Origin: Clostridia bacterium | Lineage (GTDB): Bacteria; Bacillota; Clostridia; Oscillospirales; RGIG8002 | Assembly (NCBI GenBank): GCA_017620395.1 | Contig: JAFZQJ010000016.1 | Coordinates: forward strand, 1 to 38,882 | Length of the DNA: 38,882 nt | Direction of reading: 5' to 3' | Shown: piece after piece, positions 14,455 through 25,100 of the stretch | Numbering within the stretch: position 1 is the stretch's first letter | How the letters are laid out: every line of letters begins with the position of its first letter | Made by a program: the position numbers and the translations under genes | Notes under the pieces: model-generated | Database searches by the model: none | Told to the model about the DNA's origin: nothing | Seen by the model: only the letters and a program-made list of their open reading frames with translations

Positions 14455-16905
14455 TTAAGCGGTGAAAGAACGGGATCCGGAATCGATTTCATAACTCCCG
14501 CCGCCGAAGACGACGGTTCCGGATACGTTCGGCGGCAGCGTTACGTTGAGCGTTACCGCGCCGTTTTCTTTTTTCCACGACGCAGAAATATCGCCGTAAA
14601 GCGTTTCTATCGTCGCGGAGGCAAACTCCATATCGTCGGGAATATACGGCTCGATGCGGACGCGTTTGTACCCGGGCAACTCGGGAGAAATACCTGCGAG
14701 GCGCTTATACGCCCACAGCGCGGGCGCGCTGCCGAGGAAGGCGTGGTTCTGCGAACCGCCGCCGTTGAAATGCTCGGGGAAGGTCGTCGCGCCGCAGCTT
14801 TCGATGAGATAAAGCCAGCCGCCTTGATTGCGGTTTTTTATCTGCCGGTATGCGGCGTCGCTTCTGCCGTTTTCGGAAAGGGCCTCGAGTATGCACGCTG
14901 TTCCCATGAATCCGCAGGTGGAGGTCCGGTTTCTCTCTGCGTCGCTTACGAGGCTTTCGGCGACCGCGGAGCGCAATTCGTCCGGGCAGACGCCGAAACA
15001 GAGCGCGTGGGCGTTTGCGCTTTGGCTGCCGTTATCGTAATACGCTTCAGCGCCGCTGGCGACAAGATAACGCATATTGATCGAGGTTCGTATCCTTTGC
15101 GCGAGCGCGGAGAAGTATTCCGCGTCGGCGCGCTCGCCGACGGCTTCGGCGAGCTCCGCGAGCAGGTCGGCGCATCTGAAAAAGTAAACGGAAGAAAGGA
15201 AGCGCGGACTTGCCGGTTCCGCGGCGATCCAGTCTTTATAGCTCATATAGCTTTCGGCGATTTCATAGTTCTCGTCGCATATCTCTTCGAGCAGAGACAC
15301 CCACGCCTTCATCATCGGCATGGAACGCCTTACGAGCCGTGCGTCGCCGTACTGCCGGTAGAGAGTATAGGGGATGAACACCGCCGCCGCGGGCCAGTTG
15401 ACGTCGATACAGTCGTCCGTCGACAGCGGAAGCTCGACGGGTATCCACCCGTTTCCGCGCTGGCAGTCGCGCATGCTTTCGAGCCATTGCGAGTAGAAGA
15501 CGTGAGCGTCAAAGCTCACGCATTCCGATTCGCAAACGGCGTAAGCGTCGGCGGTCCAGCCGCGGCGTTCGCGTTCGGGACAGTCTGTCGGTATGTTGAC
15601 GAGGTTGGAAAGGAAGCTTTTCCGCGCCGTTTCGCATATCGCGTTGATCGCGCCGTCGGAGCATTCGAAGCGCGAATCGCCGAGCAGGTCGCTGTGTATC
15701 GGGCGCGCGGTTACGGAAACGATTTCCGCGTCGCCGCAAACGCAGACGCAGCGGAAGCCGGTGTACATAAAGCATGGGGCGTATTCCTCGACGCCGTCCG
15801 TCGCGAAGGTGTATTTGTTATATGCGCCGCGCCAGTCGGGAAAGACGGGAGCGCCGTCTTCGCCGAGCTTTTCCGCGAAGCGGAGCGTGACGGTTTCGCC
15901 CGGCTTGCCTTTCATGCGGACGCTGACAAAACCGGCGAGGTTGGTTCCGAAGTCGACAAGCTTTACGCCGCCGCGCTCCGTTATCGCTGCGGGCGATAAC
16001 TCTTCGCCGCTTTTGACCGCGCAAAGCTGCGGGCGAAGAAAGAGCGGAGCGAGGTCGATTATCGGGTTCGTCTCGCCCGCGGGCTCCCAGTCGGAATCGT
16101 CGAATCCGGCTTCGGCCCAGCCGCGGAACGCCTCGCGCGCGTCGAACTCCTCGAATTTGCCGTGCTGCATGCTCTCGTCGTATCCGAGTCTGTAACCGTC
16201 TCCGGTCTTTGATTTCCACTCTGACCGGCGGCAGTCGACGAAGACTTCCGAGCCGTCGTTATACTTGATTTTGATAATTATCGACGCCGTCCGCGCGAGC
16301 ATAAGGCCGACTGCGTTCGTGCCTTCTTTCAGCAACGGCTTTACGTCGCGGCATACGTACTGCGCGGTAAAGTATTCGCTCGCGCCGGGGAAGAGCGGCA
16401 GGTCGCCGATGCGTTCGCCGTTGATAAACGGCACGCAGGAATTGCCCTTGTCGCCGAACGCGCCTATAAAGGCGTAAGCGTAGCGTATATCAGACACGTT
16501 GCCGAGCTTAAACTCGCGCCTGAAAAAGTGAACGGAGCCGTAATGCCATATTCTCAGCCAGTCGCCGCGCCATTGGTGGGACTTGAAGAAGCCTGTGACA
16601 AAGCTTGATGAAACGGAGGGCGACTGCGCGTCGTTTTCGTCCCACACAGTCACGGTGAAGGAGTATTCGCTCATCGGGCGAAGCGGCCGCTCGGGCCTGA
16701 TTCCGATACCGAACTGCGCGTCGGAAGCGATCTTGCCGGAATCCCAGACCGCCCCGCCGTCCTCGTCGAATACTTCGACGCGGTATGCGGTCTGGCGCGC
16801 TCCTTCGCCGCCCGAAAGCTTCCAGCCGACGACCGGATTCGGATTTCCGACGCCGAGAGCTTCTTTTGTGTATTCACATGTCGTTGATAAGATCATCAGC
16901 GGCAT
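14455..16905 (-). CDS. GH78 alpha-L-rhamnosidase, cytoplasmic
   Basis: An 816-residue enzyme of family length that should remove terminal alpha-L-rhamnose from oligosaccharides or plant glycosides. Order: N-terminal fibronectin-like domain (about 1-107), accessory beta domains (110-290 and 300-400, including the VDFGTNLAGFV strand), the alpha/alpha barrel (about 410-730) and a C-terminal beta domain (740-816). The barrel starts with the GH78 signature NIPTDCPERERRGWTAD (437-453), and GATTFPEHFN lies near its end. No signal peptide is present, so the substrate would be imported oligosaccharide. The ATG at 16905 has GAGGTG upstream; a second in-frame ATG nine bases later is less well spaced. 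It lies 51 bp downstream of the SDR gene on the same strand and is probably read through from the SPT-like promoter. Confidence 0.9.
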   Translation of the reverse strand: MPLMILSTTCEYTKEALGVGNPNPVVGWKLSGGEGARQTAYRVEVFDEDGGAVWDSGKIASDAQFGIGIRPERPLRPMSEYSFTVTVWDENDAQSPSVSSSFVTGFFKSHQWRGDWLRIWHYGSVHFFRREFKLGNVSDIRYAYAFIGAFGDKGNSCVPFINGERIGDLPLFPGASEYFTAQYVCRDVKPLLKEGTNAVGLMLARTASIIIKIKYNDGSEVFVDCRRSEWKSKTGDGYRLGYDESMQHGKFEEFDAREAFRGWAEAGFDDSDWEPAGETNPIIDLAPLFLRPQLCAVKSGEELSPAAITERGGVKLVDFGTNLAGFVSVRMKGKPGETVTLRFAEKLGEDGAPVFPDWRGAYNKYTFATDGVEEYAPCFMYTGFRCVCVCGDAEIVSVTARPIHSDLLGDSRFECSDGAINAICETARKSFLSNLVNIPTDCPERERRGWTADAYAVCESECVSFDAHVFYSQWLESMRDCQRGNGWIPVELPLSTDDCIDVNWPAAAVFIPYTLYRQYGDARLVRRSMPMMKAWVSLLEEICDENYEIAESYMSYKDWIAAEPASPRFLSSVYFFRCADLLAELAEAVGERADAEYFSALAQRIRTSINMRYLVASGAEAYYDNGSQSANAHALCFGVCPDELRSAVAESLVSDAERNRTSTCGFMGTACILEALSENGRSDAAYRQIKNRNQGGWLYLIESCGATTFPEHFNGGGSQNHAFLGSAPALWAYKRLAGISPELPGYKRVRIEPYIPDDMEFASATIETLYGDISASWKKENGAVTLNVTLPPNVSGTVVFGGGSYEIDSGSRSFTA

Positions 16906-16927
16906 TTCGCACCTCGCGTTTATGACA

Positions 16928-16951
16928 ATCGGAGACCTTGCGGTCCCCGAT
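16928..16951 (-). repeat. GNRA-capped hairpin between SDR and GH78 genes
   Basis: On the minus strand a 10-bp stem with one G-T pair (16942-16951 with 16928-16937) is capped by GCAA, a stable GNRA tetraloop. No U-tract follows, so it is more likely an intercistronic processing or stabilising structure than a terminator. Confidence 0.5.
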
Positions 16952-16956
16952 TCCGT

Positions 16957-17763
16957 TTATTTCTTTTCTTTTTTGATATACATCGAGCCGACTATTGAGT
17001 TGACGAGCCCGGTCGGCAGGAGCTTGTTGAGCGCCGCGAAGAGCTTGTATTTTCCGCCCGCGACGGTCAGGGGCTTCGGTCTGCGCTTCTCGGCGAGTTT
17101 AACGATGATTTTCGCGACTTTTTCCGGCGGCATGCCGTTTATCTCGTCCTTCTCCATAACCGCCACGGACGCCTTTACCGTGTCTGAATAGAGCGACTTC
17201 TCGCCGTCGTCCTTTATCCTCGCGGCCGTGAAGCCGGTGCGGACGTCGCCGGGCATGACCGCGCTGACGCGGACGCCGAAGGGCTTGAGCTCGCTTCTCA
17301 TCGCGAGAGTGAGCGAGTTAATCGCGGATTTGGATGCGGAGTAGAACGCCTGATAGGGAATTGAGAATATCGCCGCCGCGGAGCTGACGTTGACAATCGC
17401 GCCTTTAGATTCGCGCAGCAGGGGAGCGGCGTGCTTCGCGCAGATGAACTGCCCGAAGAAGTTGACGTCAAACTGCCGCTTCGCCGCGGCGGTGTCGGTC
17501 AGCTCGGTCGCTCCGGAAATGCCGAATCCGGCGTTGTTGACGAGAACGTCGAGCCGCCCGGCTTCGCTCTTTATGCGTTCGAACGCGGCGATGACGGTGC
17601 TTTCGTCGGAAACGTCGGTTTTGATATGCGCTATCCTCTCGTCTTCAGGCGCGGTGCGGCTCAGGCAATAGACCTTGTAACCGCGGCCGGCGAACATCTT
17701 GGCGGCGGAAAGTCCGATACCGCCGGAAGCGCCGGTTATTGCAACGACCTTTACGTCAGGCAT
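16957..17763 (-). CDS. Short-chain dehydrogenase/reductase, possible 3-ketosphinganine reductase
   Basis: A 268-residue SDR. TGASGGIG (residues 10-17) is the classical NAD(P)-binding motif and NNAG lies at 76-79. The catalytic tetrad is complete, with Asn101, Ser128, Tyr141 and Lys145 in YSASK. A basic, amphipathic C-terminal extension (about 215-268, with KPLTVAGGKYKLFAALNKLL) suggests a membrane-lipid substrate. Its ATG (17763-17761) lies inside the last codons of the SPT-like gene, an 8-base overlap that implies coupled translation; a TTG nine bases upstream is an alternative start. In sphingolipid synthesis the product of SPT, a 3-keto sphingoid base, is reduced by an SDR, so this is a natural partner. 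The substrate is inferred only from context. Confidence 0.75.
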   Translation of the reverse strand: MPDVKVVAITGASGGIGLSAAKMFAGRGYKVYCLSRTAPEDERIAHIKTDVSDESTVIAAFERIKSEAGRLDVLVNNAGFGISGATELTDTAAAKRQFDVNFFGQFICAKHAAPLLRESKGAIVNVSSAAAIFSIPYQAFYSASKSAINSLTLAMRSELKPFGVRVSAVMPGDVRTGFTAARIKDDGEKSLYSDTVKASVAVMEKDEINGMPPEKVAKIIVKLAEKRRPKPLTVAGGKYKLFAALNKLLPTGLVNSIVGSMYIKKEKK

Positions 17764-18940
17764 TCTCTTCAACCACTCTCTTGATGATATCGAGGGCTTC
17801 GTCGATTATCTCCTCGTTGTGCGTCGCCATCAGACTCGTGCGAAGCAGGCACTCCGTAGGAGTCGTCGCCGGCGGCAGAACAGGGTTGACGTAAACGCCT
17901 TCGTCAAAAAGGATCTTGCCGATGGTAAGCGTGCGTACCTGTTCGTAGGTATAGAAGGGGACGATCGGGACGCGCTTGTTGTCGGCGTCGCGGATAGCGA
18001 GTCCGCGCTTCTTCATTCCGTCGCGCAGGTATTCTGCGAGATCGCCCAGGCGCTCGACGCGTTCGGGCTCGCGCTTCATTATCTCAAGCGCCTTTATAGC
18101 GGTAGCGCAGGAGGCGGGCGGGATGGAAGCGCTGAAAATGAACGGACGGGAGCTGTGTCTGACGAATTCGCAGACCTCGCTGCTCGCGGCCATATAGCCG
18201 CCGAGACTCGCCAGCGATTTGCTGAACGTGCCCATTATGATATCCACCTTGTCGGTGAGTCCGAAATAGCTCGCCGTGCCGCGTCCGCCTTCGCCGACGA
18301 CTCCGAGTCCGTGGGCGTCGTCGACCATGACGCGCGCCTTATACTTCCCGGCGAGCGCGACTATCTCGGGAAGCTTGCACATATCGCCGCTCATGCTGAA
18401 AACGCCGTCGGTGACGATGAGCTTTCCGGCTTCGAGCGGTACCTCGCTCAGTTTCTTCTCGAGGCTTGCCATATCGTTGTGCTTGTAGCGGATCGTTTCG
18501 GCGTAGCTGAGCTTGCAGGCGTCGTAAATGCTGGCGTGATTCTCGCGGTCGTTGAATATGTAGTCGCCTTTGCCTGCGATAGCGGAAATAATGCCGAGGT
18601 TTGACTGGAAGCCGGTGGAGAAGGTCACACACTCTTCCTTGCCGACGAATTCTGCGAGTTCGCGCTCAAGCTGATTGTGCAGGTCGAGCGTGCCGTTGAG
18701 GAAGCGAGAGCCGGAGCAGCCGGAACCGTACTTCTCGAGCGCTTTTACGCCGGCTTCTATGACTTCGGGATGCACCGTGAGACCAAGGTAGTTGTTGGAG
18801 CCGAGCATTATGCGCCGTTTGCCCTCCATCATGACCTCGATATCCTGCTTTGATTCAAGTTCGTGGAAATAGGGATAAATACCCATTGCCTTTATGTCTT
18901 TAACGAGATGGAAATCTCTGCACTTTTTGAATAGCGGCAT
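17756..18940 (-). CDS. Alpha-oxoamine synthase, serine-palmitoyltransferase-like
   Basis: A 394-residue PLP enzyme that condenses an acyl thioester with an amino acid (Ser, Gly or Ala) with loss of CO2. Active-site features are NNYLGLTVHPEV (49-60), GSGCSGSRFLNGTLDLH (72-88), His135, the DDAH motif (207-210) and the PLP-binding Lys241 in TFSKSLASLGG. The FSKSxASxGG form and the C-terminal RTSLMATHN resemble serine palmitoyltransferases of Bacteroides-type bacteria more than Gly C-acetyltransferase (Kbl) or BioF, whose lysine motifs differ. GGAGG lies upstream of the ATG at 18940. It heads a minus-strand operon with an overlapping SDR gene. Automatic tools may call it kbl or bioF. I am confident of the family and less so of the SPT activity. 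Confidence 0.8.
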   Translation of the reverse strand: MPLFKKCRDFHLVKDIKAMGIYPYFHELESKQDIEVMMEGKRRIMLGSNNYLGLTVHPEVIEAGVKALEKYGSGCSGSRFLNGTLDLHNQLERELAEFVGKEECVTFSTGFQSNLGIISAIAGKGDYIFNDRENHASIYDACKLSYAETIRYKHNDMASLEKKLSEVPLEAGKLIVTDGVFSMSGDMCKLPEIVALAGKYKARVMVDDAHGLGVVGEGGRGTASYFGLTDKVDIIMGTFSKSLASLGGYMAASSEVCEFVRHSSRPFIFSASIPPASCATAIKALEIMKREPERVERLGDLAEYLRDGMKKRGLAIRDADNKRVPIVPFYTYEQVRTLTIGKILFDEGVYVNPVLPPATTPTECLLRTSLMATHNEEIIDEALDIIKRVVEENA

Positions 18941-18968
18941 AATATTACCTCCATGTATTTATACGCTG

Positions 18969-18997
18969 ATTATACACTTTCGGCAGAATTATGTCAA
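18969..18997 (-). promoter_or_regulatory. Promoter of the SPT-like/SDR operon
   Basis: On the minus strand: consensus TTGACA (18992-18997), a 17 bp spacer and consensus TATAAT (18969-18974), about 29 bp before the start codon. The leader is very short and both hexamers are perfect, suggesting strong expression. The rest of the gap up to 19100 shows no clear opposing promoter. Confidence 0.9.
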
Positions 18998-19100
18998 TAT
19001 AAATCTCATACGATCATCCGTTACGATGCCGGCCGTATTATTCCGAGATAATATCACAGACTAATTGATAATACCGAACTGTTTGTGAACGGAGAGCTGT

Positions 19101-22100
19101 ATGAAAAACGAATGTGATAAAAACGGGCTGCTTCTCGCCGGAAAGAAGGCCGATATCAGCTCCGTCGGATGGCGGGCCTCTGCAATACGCAAACTGAGAC
19201 GCCTGACGGCGCTAAACTTGAAAACAATCGGCGCGGCTTACAGAAAAGCCACCCTCGGATCGCTTCCCGCGACAAAAGCGTCCGCGGCGCGGGAATGGCT
19301 TTGCGATAACTATTATTTGATCGACAGCGAGGCTAAATCCGCTGTTGCGGGAATGAACAGGAAAGAAAAACTGCCGGCGGCAATCGACGGTTTTCCCGTT
19401 GTGTATCATTTGGCTCGATCTCTGATATCCGAGGCGGGGAAGGCGGGGCGTGATGAAGCGGAGGCTTTTCTGACGGGCGTGCAGGAACACTATACGCTGT
19501 CAAACGAAGAACTCTGTTTTTTTCGCGATATGCTTATCGCGGCAATCGTTGAAGCTATCGCCGCAGAGTGCTCGAGAATCGTTACGGCGGACGGCGGAAG
19601 CGGAGAGAGTATGTCGGACTGGATCGGTACGCTGCGGAATCTGTCCGGAGCGGATATGACCGAATGCGTGGAAAGACTGAGCGTTACCGAATCGCTCCTG
19701 ATGCGCGATCCCGCCGGAGTTTATCCTGACATGAGCGATGCTACGAAGGAGTATTACCGCGCATGCGTTGCGCGCGGAGCAAGACGCGAAGGAGTCAGCG
19801 AAGCTCAGTTCGCTGAGAACTCTCTGAAAAAAGCCGAAGAAGCTTCGCGCGGTAATGCAGAAAAGCACGTTGGATATTACATTGTTCCGAATGAGAGTAG
19901 GACCGCGCCGAAGGTTTTTACTGCTCTTTACTTTGCCGCTCCGTTTCTTATAGCGTCGGCGCTCGCTGTTATTACCAAAAACGCGCTTGTTGCGCTGATC
20001 CTGCCGATACCGTTGTGGGGACTGTGGTACGCGGTGCAGGAAAATGTTGCGTCAATCGTTGTGAGGCGCAGGTTTGTATGCTCGCTCGATCCTGTAAAAG
20101 TATCCTGTTCGGGTACCACTGTTGCTGTGTCATGTCTTATAACGTCGGTCGATCAAATTAAAAAGCTCGCCAAGAATCTGCTGCGCGTCAGGCTGTCGGG
20201 CGGAGTTGAGCGTTGCGGGCTCATCGCAGATTTGAAGGAAAGCGACAGCGCGTCGCGGCCTGAGGATACACACTTGCTTTCCGTTATCGAAAAGGAGATA
20301 CGCAAACTGAACGACGAGTTCGGCGGCGGCTTTTTCTCTGTTGTGCGCAGACGTGTTTTTTCCGATACCGAGGGGAAGTATATCGGCCGCGAGCGAAAGC
20401 GCGGAGCGATTACAGAATTCATACGCTATATAAACACCGGAGTCAATAATTTTTTATCGATGACGGGAGACTTTAAGGGCGTGGTCGGATGCGATTATTT
20501 GTTGGCGCTTGACGCCGATACTTCCTTATCGATAAACGCGGCGGCGGAACTCACCGCCGTGCTCGAGCATCCGCTGAATAAAGCCGTGGTGGTTGACAAT
20601 CGTGTTGTATATGGGTTTGGAATCGCGGTGCCGCGGTTGACTACCGATATAGAATCATCGTCGAGAAGCACTTTTTCGCGTATTTTTGCAGGCGCCGGCG
20701 GTCTCCACAACTACGGCGGCGCCGGTGCCGATTTATACAGGGACGTTTTCGGAGACGGTCTCTTTACCGGGAAAGGTTTGATAGACGTTAAGGTCTTTTC
20801 TGCCGCTGCAGACGGTGCGTTTCCGAAGAACAGGGTGTTGAGTCACGACGTCGTTGAAGGCGGTGTTATGCGTACGTGTACCGTCTCTGAAACCGAACTG
20901 TCGGACGGGTTTCCTACAACGGTGAAATCGTGGCTTATTCGTCAATCGCGCTGGATAAGAGGCGATTATCAGAACGCATTATTCCTTCTGAGACGACGGA
21001 AAAATGACGCGGGCGAGCGGGTCAGAAATGAATTCGCCTTGTCTGACAGATTCAAGTTATTTGATAATATCAGGCGAGCGTTCACACCGATCTTTTCGAT
21101 GGCTTCGATTATCGTTTGCGCTTTGACGCACTTTCCATATAGGCTACCGGTTCTGTTTCTGTCGTTTGCCTCCGTTTCCGCGGGCGACGTTATCGCAACG
21201 GTCAGAGGGGTATTCAAACCGCGAATTGCTTTCCGCAGGTATATTACAAAAGGCGTCACTGCTTTTCTCGGCGGTTGCGGTAGGATACTGATCAACGTCA
21301 TGATGCTTCCGCAGCTTGCTGCGTCGTCTTTTACGGAATTGGCGAAATCCGTCTGGCGTTCTCTGTTTTCTCACAAAAGACTGCTTGAGTGGGTTACTTC
21401 GGCTGAAGCGGAAAGCGCAAAAAGAAACGGTATAATAGATTATTATCTTTTCTTTCGTTTTACCGCCGTGGCGGGCGTCGCGTCTATGCTTGCGGGAAGT
21501 CTCGTTCTTGCGGTTTCGGGAGCGCTCTGGCTGATCGCCCCGGCTGTCTTCTGCGATTTGTCGCGGCCGGCGAGGAAGAAAGACGTTGTCATCGATCAGG
21601 AAGACGAGGAACTATTATACTCATTTGCGGCTTCGATGTGGCGTTTCTTTGACAGATACGTTTCGTCCGAAACAAACTTTCTTCCTCCAGATAACGTACA
21701 GTATTCGCCCTACAGAGTCGCCATGCGGACGTCGCCGACTAATATCGGGCTTTATTTGTTGTGCGTTCTCGCGGCGAGGGATCTCGGTTTTATCGACAGT
21801 CCGGAACTGTTTGAACGCGTATCGTCAACGCTTAACAGCCTCTGTAAAATGAAAAAATGGAACGGCAATCTGTATAACTGGTATGACGTAACTACGCTTC
21901 AACCGTTGAATCCCGAGTATGTTTCTACAGTCGACAGCGGTAATCTTTTGTGTTGCCTGACCGCCTTAAAGGAGGGTGTGAAAGACTATTATTGGGAATG
22001 CGCGGAGCTGCGCGACGTTTGCCGTATTTGCGAAAGCATTACCGCGGAGACTGATATTTCCGCCCTTTATAACAAGCGCCGGCGCTTGTTCTATATAGGC

Positions 22101-25100
22101 TATGACGCCGTGAATGATACGTTCAGCAACAATATGTACGACATATTGATGAGCGAGGCGCGAATGACAAGCTATTACGCGATAGCGAAAAAAGTTGCCG
22201 ATAAGCGGCATTGGGGGACGCTCGGGAGACTGTTTGCCGGTACGAACGGATATGCGGGACCTCTGTCATGGACCGGCACGATGTTTGAGTATTATATGCC
22301 GCATCTTCTGCTGCCGGTTATTTCCGATTCGCTCACGGACGAAGCGCTTCACTATGCGCTGTATTGTCAAAAGAAGCGGACTTCGGCGCTCAAACTCCCG
22401 TGGGGCGTTTCGGAAAGCGGCTTTTTCTCGTTTGATCTGGGACAGAATTATCAGTATAAGGCTTTCGGCGTTCAAAAGCTCGGCCTTAAACGCGGGTTGG
22501 ATAAAGAGCTTGTTATTTCCCCGTATTCCACGTTTTTGACGCTCCCGTTTGCTCCCGCTGAATCGATATCAAATCTGAAACGCCTCATAAGTATGGGAAT
22601 GAACGGCGAGTTCGGACTCTATGAGGCTATTGATTTTACGCGTGCGCGGACGGGCGGGGGATCCGCTGTTATAAAAAGCTATATGGCTCATCATACGGGT
22701 ATGTCGCTCGTGTCGGTCGTAAATTGCCTGCTTGGGGGAATAATGCAGAAGCGATTTATGAGGGATGCCGATATGCGCACCGCCCAAAAGCTGCTCGAAG
22801 AAGCGGTATATGACGGAGTGTCGCTTTACAAAGCCGCGGACGCCGATACGAGGATAAAGGTGAAGAGACGCCCGGATGAAGGGCTCGTATATAAAAAGAG
22901 CGATTACTTCCGTCCGCATGTTCTGCCTCTGTCAAACGGGGAATTCACTACTGTTGTTACCGACGGCGGCAGCGGTTTTTCGACCTGGAACGGCATAGAC
23001 GTAAACTCCCGTAAAAGGGATTTGTTTTCGACTCCGGCCGGATTGTACGTCCTATTGAAAGAAAGCGGTAAACCGCCGTTTTCTATTACTTCCGATCCGC
23101 TGCGCGACGGCGGAAGCCGCCTTACGGAGTTTTCGTCAACTTCTGCGGTTTTTTCCGCTGTTTTCGACGGCATGGAAGCCGCGATGCAGGTGACCGTACA
23201 CGGCAGGATCCCCGCGGAAATACGCATCATAAAAATCGGTAATACCGAAAGGCGGAAAAAAGAAGCTGAGCTTCTCATTTATACCGAGCCCGTTCTCAGC
23301 GGGTGGCGCGATCATTCAGCTCATCCGGCTTTTTCCGATCTGTTCATAATGTGCGAATACAGGGCGGACGAGAGGTGTCTGCTTATGTGGCGGCGCGGAG
23401 ACGTTGATGAGGACGCGTGCGTCGCGTACGGATTCGCAGACGCGAATATCGGATTCGATTTTGAAACAGACAGAAGCGTTGTTCTGAAAAAGGGCGAAGG
23501 AGTCTTTTCTCTGCCTAACGCGTTTGACGTCGGGTTTTCGTGCGCGACGGGAACGCCCGTCATTCCGTGTGCCGCGATCAAAGCAAAGGTCAGTCTGCGA
23601 GGAAGAGGCAGTGCGACGCTCGTTTTTGTTCAATGCGTCGGACGAAACAGGGAAGAGGCGATATCGCGGCTCCGCATAATCAGAAGACAAGGGCTTCAAA
23701 ACATGATGAAATCATCCTGGGAGGCCGGTATGTCAGTATCGGGAAACTGGGGTTCCGACGAAACGCGTCTTCTCGGAGCCGTGATCCCGTGCGTGCTTTT
23801 TGATACTCCCAAGTCGCCGGCGACCGCGAAAGCGGCTCGGGCGAACACGCTGGGCAGAAAGGCGCTCTGGACGATGGGGATTTCGGGGGATAACCCGATC
23901 GTTTCCTGCGTGCTTTCCGGAGCGGGAGATATCTCTCGCGCCGTGAAGCATATTAATGCGCATTCCGTTGCGGGGATAAAGGGTATAATTTACGATTTGT
24001 GCATTATATACCGCGAAGGAGGCGCGTACGAAGGGGAAATACGTTCTTTGCTGGAAGAATCTGCGCTTTCGGAACGAAAAGGCGTGTTTCTGATTGACGA
24101 AGAAAAAGCAGGTGCCGAAAGAGTCGGGCTGCTTAAGGCGGCGAGCGTGTATTGCGAAGTGTGCGGTGAAACGGATTCTTGCGACGCGCCTCCCGGAACT
24201 CCGTTTCGCGCAGCTTCCGGAAAGGAGGCCGAGTATTCGGGAGAAGCCGAGAGCTTTGTTCCCGGCGGCGCATTTGAGTCGGACGCCTTCGCCGCATATC
24301 CGCAGAAAAGCAGCAGTCCGCTTCCGTGGTGCTTTCCGCTGGTGAACGCCTCCTTCGGGACGCTTGTGTCCGATTCGTCGCTCGGGTTTTCTTATTTTAT
24401 GAATTCGCGCTTGAATCAGATGACGAGCTGGAGCAACGACTATATGACCGATAACACCGGAGAACGGCTGATAATCGAATCCGGCGGCGGGTATCGCGAT
24501 ATTATTCGCGGAAGCGTTGCGAGATTCGGACGCGGTTTTGCCGAATTCTTCAGCACGAACGGAGTAATCGAGTCGCGTACCGAGGTGTGTGTGCATAAAA
24601 AACTGCCGGTCAAAATAATAAAGGTTACGTTGTATAACCGCTCCGAAAAACCCGTAAAGGCGCGGCTTGCGTACTACGCCGAGCCTTTTTGTGAGGGAGC
24701 TCAGAGTCTTGTTAAGGTTTATGAGTCGGGAGATCTGCTTTTCGCAGAGAATCCTTATAATGACGACTGGCTCGGGATGACAGCGTGCGTTTCATGCTCG
24801 AGTGAAAACGTCCGTTTTCAGACGGGGAAGGAGAGCTTCTGGTCGGGTAATTGGGATAAAACCGGCGGCATGTGCGAACGCCCGTGCGCCGCCGTTATTT
24901 CGTCGGTTGATCTTAAAGCCGGGGAAAGTACGGAAGTGTTCTTTTACTTTTCTGCCGGAAAAAGCAGGCGTGCGGCTGCGTATCCTCATATTCTATTCTC
25001 CGAGCGTCCTGCGGAGACGGAAAAACGATCTGAATGCGGGAAAACAGCGATCACGATAAAGACGCCTTCCGAGGACCTTGACAGACTTATCAATTTCTAT

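Noticed and set aside
14743-15999. 418-codon plus-strand open frame
   Set aside because: Antisense to the GH78 barrel, which has clear rhamnosidase motifs and a ribosome site on the minus strand.
17756-18940. Annotation as kbl or bioF
   Set aside because: No threonine dehydrogenase or biotin gene is nearby and the active-site blocks look SPT-like; kept as SPT-like alpha-oxoamine synthase without a symbol.
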